From Cafeteria roenbergensis (lineage: Eukaryota > Sar > Bigyra > Bicosoecida > Cafeteriaceae), in NCBI GenBank assembly GCA_008330645.1, contig VLTN01000004.1, positions 682,001 through 746,000 on the forward strand: 64,000 nt of DNA. Direction: 5' to 3'. Every line of letters begins with the position of its first letter. Position 1 is the first letter of the stretch. Positions 28,217 to 39,471 of this stretch are shown here, in pieces. The notes beneath the pieces are model-generated. The model saw nothing but the letters and a program-made list of their open reading frames with translations. It made no database searches and had not been told where the DNA came from. Position numbers and translations under genes: made by a program.

Positions 28217-30058
28217 TCACCTCCTCCTCTGCCTAGCTCTGCCGGCTCCGCGGCCGGCTCGCGTGCTCAGCGGCGGGAGCGCAACGGCCGGAGCTGCGTC
28301 GGCGCGGCGTCCCGCCCGACTCCGGCTCCGCCCCGGGAGCGGGGATTGCGGAGCGCCGTTGCGAATCCCCGGCAGGCCACCAGCAAGTCCCCCGCTGCCC
28401 ATGCTCCGCTGGGTCGGCTTTCCGCGGCCCGCGGGGGCTGGGTTGCCGCGGGGAGGTATGGTCCCTCTCCTGGACTGAAGCGAAGGCTGCCGGGCGTGCG
28501 CCGACGCGGCCCCGGTGGGTGGCAGGGCGCTTGGCAGGCCTGGGCCTGTGAGAGACCCGGGCAGCCCGGCCTGGGCCCTCCTGCCTGAGCCTCTGCTGGG
28601 CGCCTTGAGGGGCTGTCGGCGCTTCGGCCGGTCGTACACGAACCGCTCGGGCGCGGGGTCATCCCTGGCAGAGCCGCCTGCCGCCGCGAGGCGCGCTCGT
28701 TCGCGCCTCAAGCGCGCACCTGCTGCGGAGTAGCAGAGCTTCGCAGTGACGGGCGGGCCCCGCGGCTTTGCGGCGGCAGGCGGCGGCACTCGCGTTGGGG
28801 CGCTGGCGGGTGGTGCGGCGGCAGGCGCTGGCGGGTCCCTGGGCGGCGGGGTGGGGTCCCTGGGCGGCGGGGTGGGGTCCCTGGGCGGCGGGGTGGGGTC
28901 CCTGGGCGGCGGGGTGGGGTCCCTGGGCGGCGGGGTGGGGTCCCTGGGCGGCGGGGTGGGGTCCCTGGGCGGCGGGGTGGGGTCCCTGGGCGGCGGGGTG
29001 GGGTCCCTGGGCGGCGGGGTGGGGTCCCTGGGCGGCGGGGTGGGCTCGTCGGCCCTGTGCACAGCCGTCGCCGCGCTGGCCAGCAGGGCGATGACCGGAA
29101 GCCGCGTCGATGCGATTCCCGCCGCCATCTGGGCCTGACGCGCCGCGTGTGAGAAGATGGGAGCAGCCGCTTGGGCCGCCGCGGCCCGGGCTGCTGCGGG
29201 GAGCGGTCCGGACGCCGACTGCAGGATGTCAGAGGTGCCTCGCTGCTGCAGGCTGGCCACTGCGCGGGGACCAAGGTCCTCGGCGATGAGCCTGGCTCTG
29301 CAAGCGCGCCACCGGGCGGCAGGGTTGGCCTTCATAGCAAGCAGCAGCGAAGGGTCGGCGCCTCGCCTGGGTAGCAGCAGGGAGGCGAAGGGGTCGAAAC
29401 GCAGGCCGGCGGGCTGGCCGTCGCGCCCTGGCGCCACCGCACGGCGCAGAACCTCATCGAGCGCAGAGGCCCAGCGTGCCGGGTCAAGCCCGCCCGTCCA
29501 AGCGGCCAGAGACATGGCGAGCGCGTCCTCCACCTCGTCGAAGGACATGACGCCGTCGCCGCCGGTGTCAGCGAGGAACTCAAAACGCACGTGCTCCTGG
29601 GCAGCAAGCTCGCGCCAAACATCTTCTCCCATGAGCGCCACGGCCACGTTGTGGGCAAGCCTGCCGTATTTCGCAAGCGGCAGAGTGAACCCCTCGGGGC
29701 CGGCCTGCGGCTGCGCCACCTCCCAAAGCCGAAGCATGCCGCCAACCGCATCCCGCGACTGAGCCACCTCCCGAAGCTGGGCCAGCCGGGCGGCGCCCGC
29801 GGCTCGGCCGGCGCCCCAAACGCCTTCGATTCCTCCGGAGTGAACGACGAGGGCACCAGGCTGCCGGCCGCAGGGAATCGCGCCCAGCACCTCGTTGATG
29901 TCTGCCGCCGAGGGCATTCCCCTGGCCGCGGGGCAGTCCGAGTGCCACGAGGCGCCGGGCACGGCGTGCAGTCCGCCGCGCCCGTCGTCCTCCACAAGCC
30001 GGGCGGCAGACCAGAGCATGCTCGCACCCATGCGGGATCGGTCAGTAGTGAGAGGCAT
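28217..30058 (-). CDS. EF-hand protein with TPPPRDP tandem repeat
   Basis: A single exon of 613 residues from the ATG at 30058. One good EF-hand loop is visible at residues 164-175 (DTGGDGVMSFDE, with Asp 1, Asp 5 and Glu 12 in place). Its helical surroundings are VRFEFLA and VEDALAMSL, so calcium binding is likely at that site. Residues about 345-415 are about ten perfect copies of the heptapeptide TPPPRDP. The C-terminal 190 residues are Arg/Pro/Ser-rich and disordered. No further domain is recognised. The repeat is polyproline-like and could be a binding arm. It shares its strand with CFAP20 upstream. Confidence 0.68.
   Translation of the reverse strand: MPLTTDRSRMGASMLWSAARLVEDDGRGGLHAVPGASWHSDCPAARGMPSAADINEVLGAIPCGRQPGALVVHSGGIEGVWGAGRAAGAARLAQLREVAQSRDAVGGMLRLWEVAQPQAGPEGFTLPLAKYGRLAHNVAVALMGEDVWRELAAQEHVRFEFLADTGGDGVMSFDEVEDALAMSLAAWTGGLDPARWASALDEVLRRAVAPGRDGQPAGLRFDPFASLLLPRRGADPSLLLAMKANPAARWRACRARLIAEDLGPRAVASLQQRGTSDILQSASGPLPAAARAAAAQAAAPIFSHAARQAQMAAGIASTRLPVIALLASAATAVHRADEPTPPPRDPTPPPRDPTPPPRDPTPPPRDPTPPPRDPTPPPRDPTPPPRDPTPPPRDPTPPPRDPTPPPRDPPAPAAAPPASAPTRVPPPAAAKPRGPPVTAKLCYSAAGARLRRERARLAAAGGSARDDPAPERFVYDRPKRRQPLKAPSRGSGRRAQAGLPGSLTGPGLPSALPPTGAASAHARQPSLQSRRGTIPPRGNPAPAGRGKPTQRSMGSGGLAGGLPGIRNGAPQSPLPGRSRSRAGRRADAAPAVALPPLSTRAGRGAGRARQRRR
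28836..29045. repeat. 21-bp coding minisatellite, ~10 copies
   Basis: About ten near-identical copies of a 21-bp unit (GGGTCCCTGGGCGGCGGGGT plus one G on the plus strand). They encode TPPPRDP on the minus strand within the EF-hand gene. Frame is preserved by the period of 21, and nucleotide identity is near complete, so expansion is recent or homogenised. Confidence 0.95.
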
Positions 30059-30438
30059 TCCTCATTCCGGCGGGGCGCCCAGCTGCCCAGTGGCCTCGGC
30101 CTGGCCCCGCTGCTGAGCTCGTTCCTAGCGCCGCGCAGAGCCACGGGTGCGGCGCCGCGACGCTGCCGTTCTGCCCGAGCGATATGCAGCCGCCCTCGGG
30201 TATGCGTGTACCGCAAAACGAGAGGCTGGTTTGCACAAATTGGGGGGGGGAGGGCGTAGGCACGGCGGTCGCCACGGACAGGAACGCAAAACACACACGC
30301 AAGGAACGGCCGCGCGCAGGCGGGTCGCGATCCGCACACGCAGCCTGATGCAGCGGCTGCTGCCGCCAGGCAGCCCCACAACCGGCCTGCCGCTGACGGC
30401 GGGCCTCGGGTCACGGCGCGCGGATGCATCCGAGGCGC
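30059..30438. other. Gap between EF-hand gene start and CFAP20 stop
   Basis: 380 bases holding the EF-hand gene promoter. A G9 run lies at about 30242-30251. No other feature was seen. Confidence 0.5.
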
Positions 30439-31732
30439 TCAGGCCTCGCCCTCGTCGCCCTCGTCGCCGGCGTCGGCGTCGGCGGCCTCGCCCTCCTTGG
30501 CGTCTGCGTCCGCGTGCGCTTCGCCGCCCTCCTCGTCGTAGTGGCCCATGCCCTCTCCCTCCTCACCGGCAAAGTGGGCATCATCGGGGTGGGCGGCGCC
30601 GTCGTGTCCCAAGTCGTCTGGGTGGGCCTCGCCCTCGGGGCCGGCTTCGGCAGCCGCAGCGGCCGGGCCCGCCGCTCCCGCAGCGCCAGCATCACGGGGC
30701 ACAAACACGTGGAACTCGCTCGGCAGCTCGGCCTCCGAGTACAGCCTGTCGGCGAAATAGACGCGGCGGAGGCGGCAGTTGGCGTGGATCTGCACCCGCA
30801 CCGTCTCGACGTAGTTGGTGCCGTACGCGCGGCGCGTGAAGTCCATCAGGTTGAACTGGATTTGGTTCCAGCCGTCGTCGAGCCGCATGGGCATGGAGCA
30901 GATGAAGGGCTTCACGCGGGTCGCTGTCTGGTAGTTGGACGCGCGGAATCGGCGCTGCACGTTCTTGTCGTCCAGAACAGTGACCTCGAAGGTGAAGTAC
31001 TTCTTCATGTTCTTGATGATGATCACCAGGAAGGGCAGCTTGATCCCGAGAGAGGCCTTCTTCTTGGCGGGGCAGGTCACAAACGTGGTGGACACATTTG
31101 CGCCGGCAATTTCCAGCACGGACGAGTTGATGTCAGCGTCCGTGATGCGCTTGATGTGCCCGTTCTTGACTGTAAGTGCGAGCGGGGCAGGGAGGTGCGG
31201 GCGCGGGGCCAGGTGGGGCACGGCGGAGGCAAAATGCGGCGAGTGGGGAGCGGGCAGCGCGGTCCGTTGCCAAAACGCCCATCGGTGGCGCGCGGGCCAG
31301 AGGCGTTGCCTCCCCGCGACCGGCGGCCATGCCCCCTCCACGCCGCTGCCCCTGGGTCTGCAGACCAGGACAGGCGCCGGCCGGGGCGCCAGAGCACGCT
31401 CCACGCGCCCGGGGCCGGGCTGGCCTCCGGTGCGGTCTCACCCTGCTTGTCCCAGATCTGCAGGGGCTTGCTCCTGCGCGCGCAAGAGGGGCGCGCAAGG
31501 CCCGGAAAGCAGGGCAGAGGGGCGCAGGTTGCGGTGCCGTGGGGCGGCAAGGCCAGGCTCCCGCGGGGCGGGGCGGGGCGAGGGCGCGCCTCGCACGCAG
31601 CGCTCGCCGAGGAGAGCTCTAGCGGTTGTGAAGGCAACAGCCCCGAGCGCATTGCCCAGGCCACGCGCTCCAAGCTCACCCGATGGAGTACAGGATCGAC
31701 AAGAACCCGCTCTGGTAGGTGTTGCGGAACAT
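30439..31732 (-). CDS. CFAP20: Cilia- and flagella-associated protein 20 with acidic tail
   Basis: Exons 31732-31680, 31473-31442 (only 32 nt) and 31169-30439 join to 271 residues. Introns run GTGAGC..GCGCAG and GTGAGA..TTACAG. The first about 190 residues match CFAP20/BUG22 nearly end to end: start [83 protein letters not shown] and [15 protein letters not shown]20 is an inner-junction protein joining A and B tubules of doublets. Family members usually stop just after this core (about 193 residues). Here about 80 extra Ala/Gly/Glu/Asp-rich residues follow, strongly acidic. It is divergent from CDC27. Confidence 0.97.
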
Positions 31733-32081
31733 GGCACCACCGCCGGGGTCCGGTCGCTTGTGGCGCGCCAGGCGCGGGCCGGCGGCCGCAGCCGGTGCAC
31801 CGGCAGAGGCGCGCGCGGGAGAGTCGGCTCTGAACTCGGGGGCCTAGTTCGCCGCCAGATTTGCCTCCAACTAGGGCAGGCGCGCGCACGCGCCGCGCGC
31901 TCCACTCCCTCGGCCAGCGGGCCTCGCTGCGCAGCGCGCAGTCGCCACTGGCTGTCCTCGGTGGCGCCGCCAGGCTCGTGACGTCGCGCAAGCGCGAGGC
32001 AAAGCGGCCAGGGTCGCGGCTCTCCGATTGCAGTCTCGCCACCCGTTTGCTGCTGCTGCTCTGCGCGCGCCCCTCGCCGCA
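31733..32081. promoter_or_regulatory. Bidirectional promoter region, CFAP20 / CDC27
   Basis: 349 bases between the two opposite-facing ATGs. No TATA box was seen. The call rests on position. Confidence 0.5.
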
Positions 32082-35000
32082 ATGGAGGTCCAGCTCGCGG
32101 GCCTGGTCGAGTACTACCTGTCCTGTCATCTCCACGAGTCTGCGTCCTTCCTCTGCGAGCGGCTCTTCTCGCTGCGCTCCTCGGAGAGCAACCGGCACTT
32201 GCTCGCCTGCTGCTACATTTACTCGGGGAAGCGCGGCCAGGCCATCCAGCTTCTGCGAGAAGCACGTTCCCCTGTCAACAGGTACCTGCTTGCCAGGTAC
32301 CTGCTGGAGGATGGGGACCCGGTTGGGGCAGAGGAGGCGCTGCTTGCCGAAACGCCCTTCCGCTCACTGTCGCTCGCCGACGCAATGCCGCACCTGCGCC
32401 GGGGGCTCAAGAGCGTCCCCAACAACACGGCCGGCCTGTTTCTGTGGGCCAGCATCTTGGACCGGCAGGGCCGTGCTGACGACGCGTGCCGCCTCTACCG
32501 CATGGTGCTGGAGGTCGACCCGTTTCAGGTGGCCGCATTTGCGCGCCTGTGCGAGCTCGGCAAGGCGCCCCGGGCTGAGCAGGTCTTCAAGCTCCCGGAC
32601 ACGCTTTCCGCCATCGCAGCGGCCTTCGAGGGCGCGGGGGGCGGAGCCGAGCCCGTGGCTGCCGCCTCGGCCGCGGAGGAGGCCGCTGCCGTGCTCGCTG
32701 AGACCGGGGGCACCGGCACTCACGGGGGGCTGGGCAGAGCCCTTGAGCGCGTGGGGGCGCCGCTGCCCGGCGAGGCGGCCCACCCAGCCATCGCGTCCGC
32801 GGGGGACGTTGGCCGCCCGGCCACAGGCCCGCTGGTGGCCTCAATGGCCGCGGCGAGGGCGGCGGCTGCGGCGCTGGCGCCCCTCATGGGCACGGCAGAC
32901 CGTGCCGGCCACGAGTACCAGCCAGCCGGTCACCGTGCGGGCAGCCACGCTGGCGGTGGCGTCGCCGGCGGCGGGGGCGGTGCTGGAGGCGGGGGCGGTG
33001 CTGGAGGCGGGGGCGGTGCTGGAGGCGGAGCAGGCCTCGCGCAGGCCAGCAGCGGCCGCAGGCCCCCTCTGTCCGGCGCGCTGGCCGGACACACCACCGT
33101 CGGCCCCCCTCCCTCGGCTGGAGGCGCCCAGGGCCCGGATCCGCCCCAGGGTCGCCGGCCGAACGGCCCCGATCCGGCCCCGCCAGCGCGGCCGGTGGCG
33201 GCGCGACACCCTCCGCAGTTCCGCCACAAGGCGGGCTCCAGGGAGATGCCGTCGCCCTCCGCGTCGCCCATCGGGGCCATGAGCATGGCCCTGGCCAGCG
33301 GAGGCGGGGCTGCCGGTCGCGGTCTGTTCGGGAACCCGCCCGCTGCCTCGCCTGCCGCCGACAGCCCCGCCGCGCGCGACCCTTCCGACACTGCCGGGGG
33401 CAGCGGCGCTGGGACAGCGCGAGGCGACGTGCCCGGCCGCTCCGCCGGATCTGCCGCGACGCCGGCGCGCTCCACACCCAGCCGGGGCGCTGGCGCTGCG
33501 GCGGCGCGGGGCTGGCCGAGCAGCGCAGCAGCGCAGTCAGCGCAGCGGGCAATGGCCTCACCCGTCAGTCGGTTCCTGCAGGGATCCGGCCGGGCAGGGG
33601 GGCCGCTGAGCCCGGCCGCGCTGGCCGCTGCGGCTGCGATGGCTGGCGGGGGCGTTGGGGGAATCCCCTCCCCCTCCCCCTCCCCCATCACCCCAGCGCA
33701 GAGGTTGCGCGAGGCCTCTGCGGGAAGGACGCTGACTGGGATCGGCAGAGCTTCGCGGGGAGGCGGCGGTGTCACCTGGCAAATGTCGTTCGACACCTCG
33801 TCCGTCGGCGGCGGCGCCGGGGTGCCAGGCGACGAAGGGCTCGCCGGTGGGACGATGCCGAGGGCCGCGCCGCTCCTGCTGCCCCTCGCAGCCGGTGACG
33901 AGGACGATGAAAGCAGCGGTCGCGGCCCGGCCGTCCGGCGCGACAGTCGCAAGCGGCGTGCCCCGGGCGGCGTCGGCTCAGCTGCCCCCGACGCGGGAGA
34001 ACCGGCCCGCAGGGGCCGGAATGTGGAGGGCGAGGCTGGCCGCCTCGGCAGAGCCAGCGGCAGCGAGGAGGACGACCAGGAGGACGGCGACCGCGACATG
34101 AGCGGCGAGTGGGGCGGGGGCGCTCCCGCTCCCGCTCCCGCCCCCGCAGCATCCACGAGGGGGGCTGCTCGGCGCAGGTCCGAGCGCGCTCGCGGCCGCC
34201 AAGGCGGTAGGGAGTCGCCTGCGGCCTCGCCGCAGTGGGAGGCGGACGAGGCGGCGGCAGGCGGGGCTCGGGGGGGCGCGGCATCGACTCCAGCGGGGTG
34301 GGCCGAGGCGGTGGCGGGGCCGGACAACGGCCACCCCCTGTCCGTGGCCCGTCACGCCGCGGCCATCACGGCGGCTGCCGCTGTTGCGGCGTCTGCCAGC
34401 GCCAGCACTCGCCGCTACCCTGGGCCTGTGAGCGCTGCAGCCCACGTCCCGCCCTCCGAGGACGCCCCGCCGGGAACCACCCCTGTCCGGCAGTTCCCAG
34501 CGCTGTTTACGCCAGGCGGCACCGGTGGGGGCGGCGGAGGGGGCGGCGGAGGGGGCGGCTTTGGAGGCGAAACTGCCGCCGGAGGCGCCCTGCCCGCAGG
34601 TCAGGCAGAGGGCTCCGCGGCGTTCGAGGCCGCCCTGGCTGCCGCCACGGTGGCGTTCTCGCCCTTTGCGCCGGCCCGCGCGGGGCGCACTGCCGCCCAG
34701 AGGGCGCAGGCGTCGCCGCCCGGGAGGCAGTCACCCACGCGCGCGCCGGCCCCGGGTCGAGCACCTCCCGAGGTGGCAGCAAGGCAGCGCGCGGTGCCGC
34801 GCGCCCGGGCTCGACGCGACGAGGACTGGGACGAGTCCTCCTTGTCCTTGGCTCTCGACGCAGACGGTGGAGCAGCGGCCACCCCCACTGCGAGGCCGTC
34901 CATCACAGAGGCTGCGGTGGCCGCTGCCAGCGCCTTTGATGGCAGGCATTCGCCCTCCCCGGCCAGTAGAGCCGTTTCCAAGGGCTATGGTGCCGCGGCC

Positions 35001-36724
35001 TCCCAGCCTGCCCATGCGCCGGCAGCCGGGTCGGGCGTTGCAGAAGACGACGCGAGCCTGGTGCCAATCGCGGCCGCTGAAGCTGGCGTGGCTGCGGCCT
35101 GCGGCTCGCAGCTGCTCGGACTCTCTCAGACGCTGGGCATGCTCTCGGCACTGGGGACGGTGCTGTGGTGGCAGGCGCAGCACCGCGGGGACCGAGTGCA
35201 GCTCGCGCTGTCGGAGCTGCAAACTCCGTCGCTCCGGGCAAGCGCATGGGCGCACGGGCAAGCGGGCCTGGCCCATTTCGAGTCTGGCCACTACAACAAG
35301 GTGAGCGTGGCGGCGGATCGGCGGGTGTTTGTTGCGGGGTGCTCGCGGATGCCAGCACCACTGCGCTGAGCGGAGTCTCCGTGCCCGCTGGATGCCTGCG
35401 GCCAGGCCGTTCTCGAGCAGCTTGCGCATTCTGTGCAACCGCAGCAAAACGCCGTGCGGCTGGGCATTGGGGCTTGCTGGGGAGCCGGTGCTTGCGCTGC
35501 TTTGTCGCCCGGCTGCCTGGGTCTTGGCAATCGCTGAGGCTTGCTCTCGTTGCCTTGAGGCTGGTTCCCGTGTTCGCAGGCAGCTGCGTCGTTCGCCCTG
35601 ATGCGCTCCTGTGCTCCGTACTCGCTCGAGCACTGCGATATCCTCAGCACCACGTTGTGGCACCTCAAGAAGCACGTAAGCTGGTGTGCAACAGGCAGCT
35701 GCCGAGCTTGCAGGCTTGGGCCATGGATCGCAAAAGCATGCGGCTCGCCAACCTTGAGCCGTGCTGTGCTCCGCGCACGCATGCTTGCCGCCGGGCATCC
35801 GCAGGCAGACCTGCTGCTGCTGGCCCAGGAGCTGCGCAAAATCGACGACGGGGCCTCGCAGACCTGGATCGCCAGCGGCAACCTCTTCAGCCTGCGCGGC
35901 GATCACACCACAGCGCTGCGCCACTTTGAGCATGCCATCACCGCCAACGACAGGGCATTCTACGCGCGCACCCTTGCCGGCTACGAGCACGCCCAGTGCG
36001 GCGACGAGGAGCGGGCAGTTGCCTGTTTCAGGCAGGCAGTGGCGCAAAACCCCCGCCACTTCACGGCGTGGGCCGGGCTGGTGAGGCGCTCTTCCTCGTG
36101 GCTGCTGTGGTTCAGCCTTCGTGCTCGAGCTGTGCTCGACATCCAGCACTGCGCCCGCGCTGCGCCACGCTTGCAAAAGTTCGCGGCCCTGCGGCGGGTC
36201 CTCCGCGTTGCTCGCCCTCGCTCCTCAGCACGTTCCCGCTGCCCCGCTTTCTCCGTCGCTGCTCGCAGGGGATGTCCTTCTTGCGCCAGCAGGCGCTCGC
36301 AGAGGCGGTGGACAGCTTCGGCCAGGCCGTTGAGCTGAACTCGCGGTCTGCAGTGCTGCGGTCGTTCTTCGGCATCGCGCTGCACGCGATTGGCCGGGTT
36401 GACGAAGCCATTGCGCAGCTGGAGCGCGCTCGGGTGCTGGACCCCTCCAACCCCCAGCCAACGTTCCAGCTCGCAAGGCTCATGGAGGAGCGAGGCGATT
36501 TGCGCGCTGCCGTTCGGTTCCTCGAGGCCGCGCGGCGTCGCGCCCCGACGGAATTTTCAGTCCACTTCGCTCTGGGCCGCGTCAAGGTCCTGCTCGGGAA
36601 GATCGTGGAGGCTGCCGGCCACTTCGAGACGGCGTCGCATGTCTGCCCGGCCAAGGCCAACACAGTCCAGGCGGCGCTTGTGCGGCTTCAGGACGGCGAG
36701 CCGCCCGAGGAGAGCTTGTATTGA
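32082..36724 (+). CDS. CDC27: Anaphase-promoting complex subunit 3 (CDC27/APC3)
   Basis: Exons 32082-35300, 35580-35675, 35805-36080 and 36269-36724 are all phase 0 and encode 1,348 residues. Donors are GTGAGC, GTAAGC and GTGAGG; acceptors all end CGCAG. The N-terminal TPR block (residues 1-165; SASFLCERLF, LLACCYIYSGKRGQAIQLL, LLARYLLEDGDP) and the C-terminal TPR superhelix from about residue 1000 (TLWHLKKHADLLLLAQEL, SGNLFSLRGDHTTALRHFEHAI, CFRQAVAQNPRHFTAWAGLG) match CDC27. This subunit binds the IR tail of Cdc20/Cdh1 and scaffolds the E3 ligase. Between them lie about 815 Ala/Gly/Pro/Arg-rich residues, far longer than the animal linker (animal protein about 824 residues in all). The linker includes a G-rich 18-bp coding repeat at about 32977-33030. 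Confidence 0.94.
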
Positions 36725-37170
36725 CCGCAAACAAGTCGTGGGCGAAATGCCTGCCTCTGGCTCGTTCGAGATTGTGGCGGGCATCTGTCGTCCCCAAGCG
36801 AGTGCGATTGCATTGATTGTCTCTTTCCCGTGCGACGAGCGCAGCCAACGCGAGGCCAGCCCCACCAAACACTCAAGCCCGCAGCAGCCGCCTGTCGACC
36901 GAACAAACGCCGCGCGTGAGAGTGGGGCCGACACATCATTGCGTGGCAGCTGATGCGGACACGCATGATCAAGCAATGCCAACGTTTCCCGCCGCCGCTC
37001 AGCCTCACTTTTGCAAGTGGGTGGGCCAGTGGGGGGAGCACGCGACCGGGCGCGGAGGCAGCCTTTCGCGCAAAACTCACACTCCCATGCGCGAGCGAGC
37101 GAGCTTGCGCAAACGGGCTGTCCGCGGGCAGGCAGCTGAGGTTGGGACGAAGGAGACGCAAGGCCGGCGA
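36725..37170. other. Convergent gap CDC27 / ARPC1
   Basis: 446 bases between two convergent stops, with no credible frame, repeat or RNA gene. Composition is slightly less GC-rich than the coding neighbours. Confidence 0.5.
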
Positions 37171-39048
37171 TCACATAGTCCAAACGACAATGCGGCCGTC
37201 TGACCCCGCCGTGGAGAAGCTGCCAGTCACGGCCGAGCCCGCTGCCGCAGCGGCTGCACCAGCCGCCTTACCCGCAGGCTTGGTGAGCGCGCGCACCTCG
37301 ACGATGGCAGCCTCGTGCCTCGTCCAGAGCTTCTCAGAGCTGGCCGCCGCTGCGCGTCCGGTGGCAACTTTGGACGCAAACATGGACCGCGCAGCGCTGA
37401 AGGCGGAGCCTCCCCCCGTCCCGGCCTTGCCGGTCTCGGGCTTCTTGTCTGCAAATGTGTCGAAGCTCCACTCGCCCGAAGTCACCCACCCGTCGCCGGG
37501 GTGCCTGAAGATGGCGGGGTTCATGTCGAAGCCGGCCGCGACAAGCGTCTTGTCGTCGATGAAGGCCAGCGAGAGGGCCGGGAGGCCGCGGACGCGGATG
37601 GTCTGCTCGGTCACAGCGCCGCCCCGGGCAGAGAGGAAGCACACGTCCGACGCCTGGGTAGCGTAGGCTAGGCAGTTGCCGGACGGCGACCAGGCCGCAG
37701 CGTTGATCCACGCCTGCGGAGCAGGCATTCGCGCAAGGCAGGGGCACAGGCGGGCAGCTGGCACGGCGCTTCGCACGGCGCACAGGCCAGCAGTGCGGCG
37801 CGCAACACGTGCAGCGGAGCGGTGGCAGTGGGGCCTCGAGCGCCTCAGCGGCCGCTTGCGTGTCCAGGCGACCGTGCGCGCGCAGCCACGCGGTGCCCTG
37901 GCGACCTCTCACCGCAGTGGTGGTGTCGGAGCTGATGCTGCGGTCGACAATCATGTCGCCAAACTCCAGCCCCTCGGCAGAGCCGAACGGCCCGACGTCG
38001 GGGGTGTCTCCGATGTCAGTCACCCATGCCTGCGCGGCGGGGCGGCGCGGCTCGGGAGGGCAGCTGTGAGCGTGGAGGTGGGAGACTGCGATTGCGGAGG
38101 GCGGGGACGAGGCCCGCCGTGCAAGCGGCAGGGCCGCCGACCCGCCGCCCGACCCGCCGCCCGGCGAGGCGCGGCCCGCCCGCAGCGCATGGCGTGGACC
38201 CGGGCAAGCAAATGGCTCACCGCGGCGATGCGGCAATGGTAGTCGCAGCCGACTGCCGCCACCAGCATCGAGTTGGGGTGCCACTCGACGGCGTTGACCG
38301 TGGACTTGAATCGAGTGATGGCCTGAGAGACCCACCAGTCGCTGACCTCGTCAAAAGAGCAGATGCAAACGGTGTTGCTGCCAGACGAGACGGCAAACTT
38401 CTTGCCGTTGGGAGACCAGCGGCAGCTGGTCGCGGCGCGGTTGATGCGAAGCAGCACCATCTGCTTGGTCCACTCGCCCGTGCTGGAGTTGAAGGTCCAA
38501 ACGAACGCGTTGCGGTCCTGGGAGCAGGTCACGATGCGGCCAGTGACTGGGCACCAATCGATGCTCGTCACCAGCAAGTCGTGCTGCGAGGGCGGGGGGC
38601 AATCGCGGAACGAGGGCAAGCCGCTCAGGTCGCCGGCCAAGTCTTTTCGCCCCGGGCCGCTCGCGTGGCCAGAGAGCTGAGACTCACGCCTTCAAGGGTG
38701 TGCGAAAGCTCCCAATCGTCGGTGGACTTGCTGCCCACGTTGGAGTACACGCGAACGTCATTGCTGTTCGGGCAGACGGCGAGCTCTGCGAATCGGCGCG
38801 GGAGGGGGGACGAGCTGGGCTGGAGCGCTCGAGGGCACGGGGAGCGGGGGCAAGCGCGAAGGACTCAGAGCACAGCTCGCGCGCCGCCCGTCGGCTGTGG
38901 CACCCAGAGAGCGGCTAGGGCGATCCCGAACCCTCGCCGCGGATGCGAGATCGGCTTGTTGAACAGGCTGCTCACGCTTCCGGTCCGGGCTCCATGCATG
39001 CGCCGAGATGGTCGCAGACACCCGGTGCACGATGGCTGAGGTCGCCAT
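37171..39048 (-). CDS. ARPC1: Arp2/3 complex subunit 1 (ARPC1, p41-Arc)
   Basis: Exons 39048-38976, 38785-38688, 38583-38221, 38029-37913 and 37713-37171 encode 397 residues (animal ARPC1 about 370). Donors are GTGAGC, GTGAGT, GTGAGC and GTGAGA; all acceptors end CGCAG. It is a WD40 beta-propeller. Diagnostic blocks are ISAHAWSPDRKQLAVCPN, IDWCPVTGRIVTCSQDRNA, LLRINRAATSCRWSPNGKKF, WHPNSMLVAAVGCDYHCRI, LAFIDDKTLVAAGFD and the final AGSDGRIVVWTM. ARPC1 is part of the seven-subunit actin-branching complex and contacts activators. The loop before the last blade (SAARSMFASKV) corresponds to the protruding helix of the family. Gene identity is secure; exon joins are confirmed by family alignment at each junction. 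Confidence 0.96.
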
Positions 39049-39471
39049 GATCCGCTCGCTCAGCTGGGGGACGGTCCGCGCGTGGACGGTGGCGGGTGCT
39101 GGAGTGTGCGCGCGGCGGCTGCACCGTGGCTCTGTCGCTGTGTGGGAGTCCGGAACTGCCGGCCCGCCGGACGGCGAGCGGCCGACACGGCGGTTCGCGA
39201 CTGCACCAATGGGTTCATTCCCCCCCTTGGGTTCGCCAGTTGGCTGCTGCGAAGGCTCTGCGCCGGCGTTGCATGTTCCGGCACGGATTCCACAATTCGT
39301 CTATCCAGCGGCTGCGGCACAGGAGGCAGCAGGCTGTTCCACAGACAGTGGTTGCGTGATTTCGAGTGAGGCCAAGCATTTGAACGTAGTCAACAGCTTG
39401 GCAGGCTCGGGCTGGCGTCTGTTCCCCGGGGGCGCTGCGGCTGCAACCCGAGAGTCCCGCTTGCGCGGCGC
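39049..39471. other. ARPC1 upstream region
   Basis: 423 bases between the ARPC1 start and the stop of the 2OG oxygenase on the same strand. It presumably holds the ARPC1 promoter. No distinct element was recognised. Confidence 0.45.
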
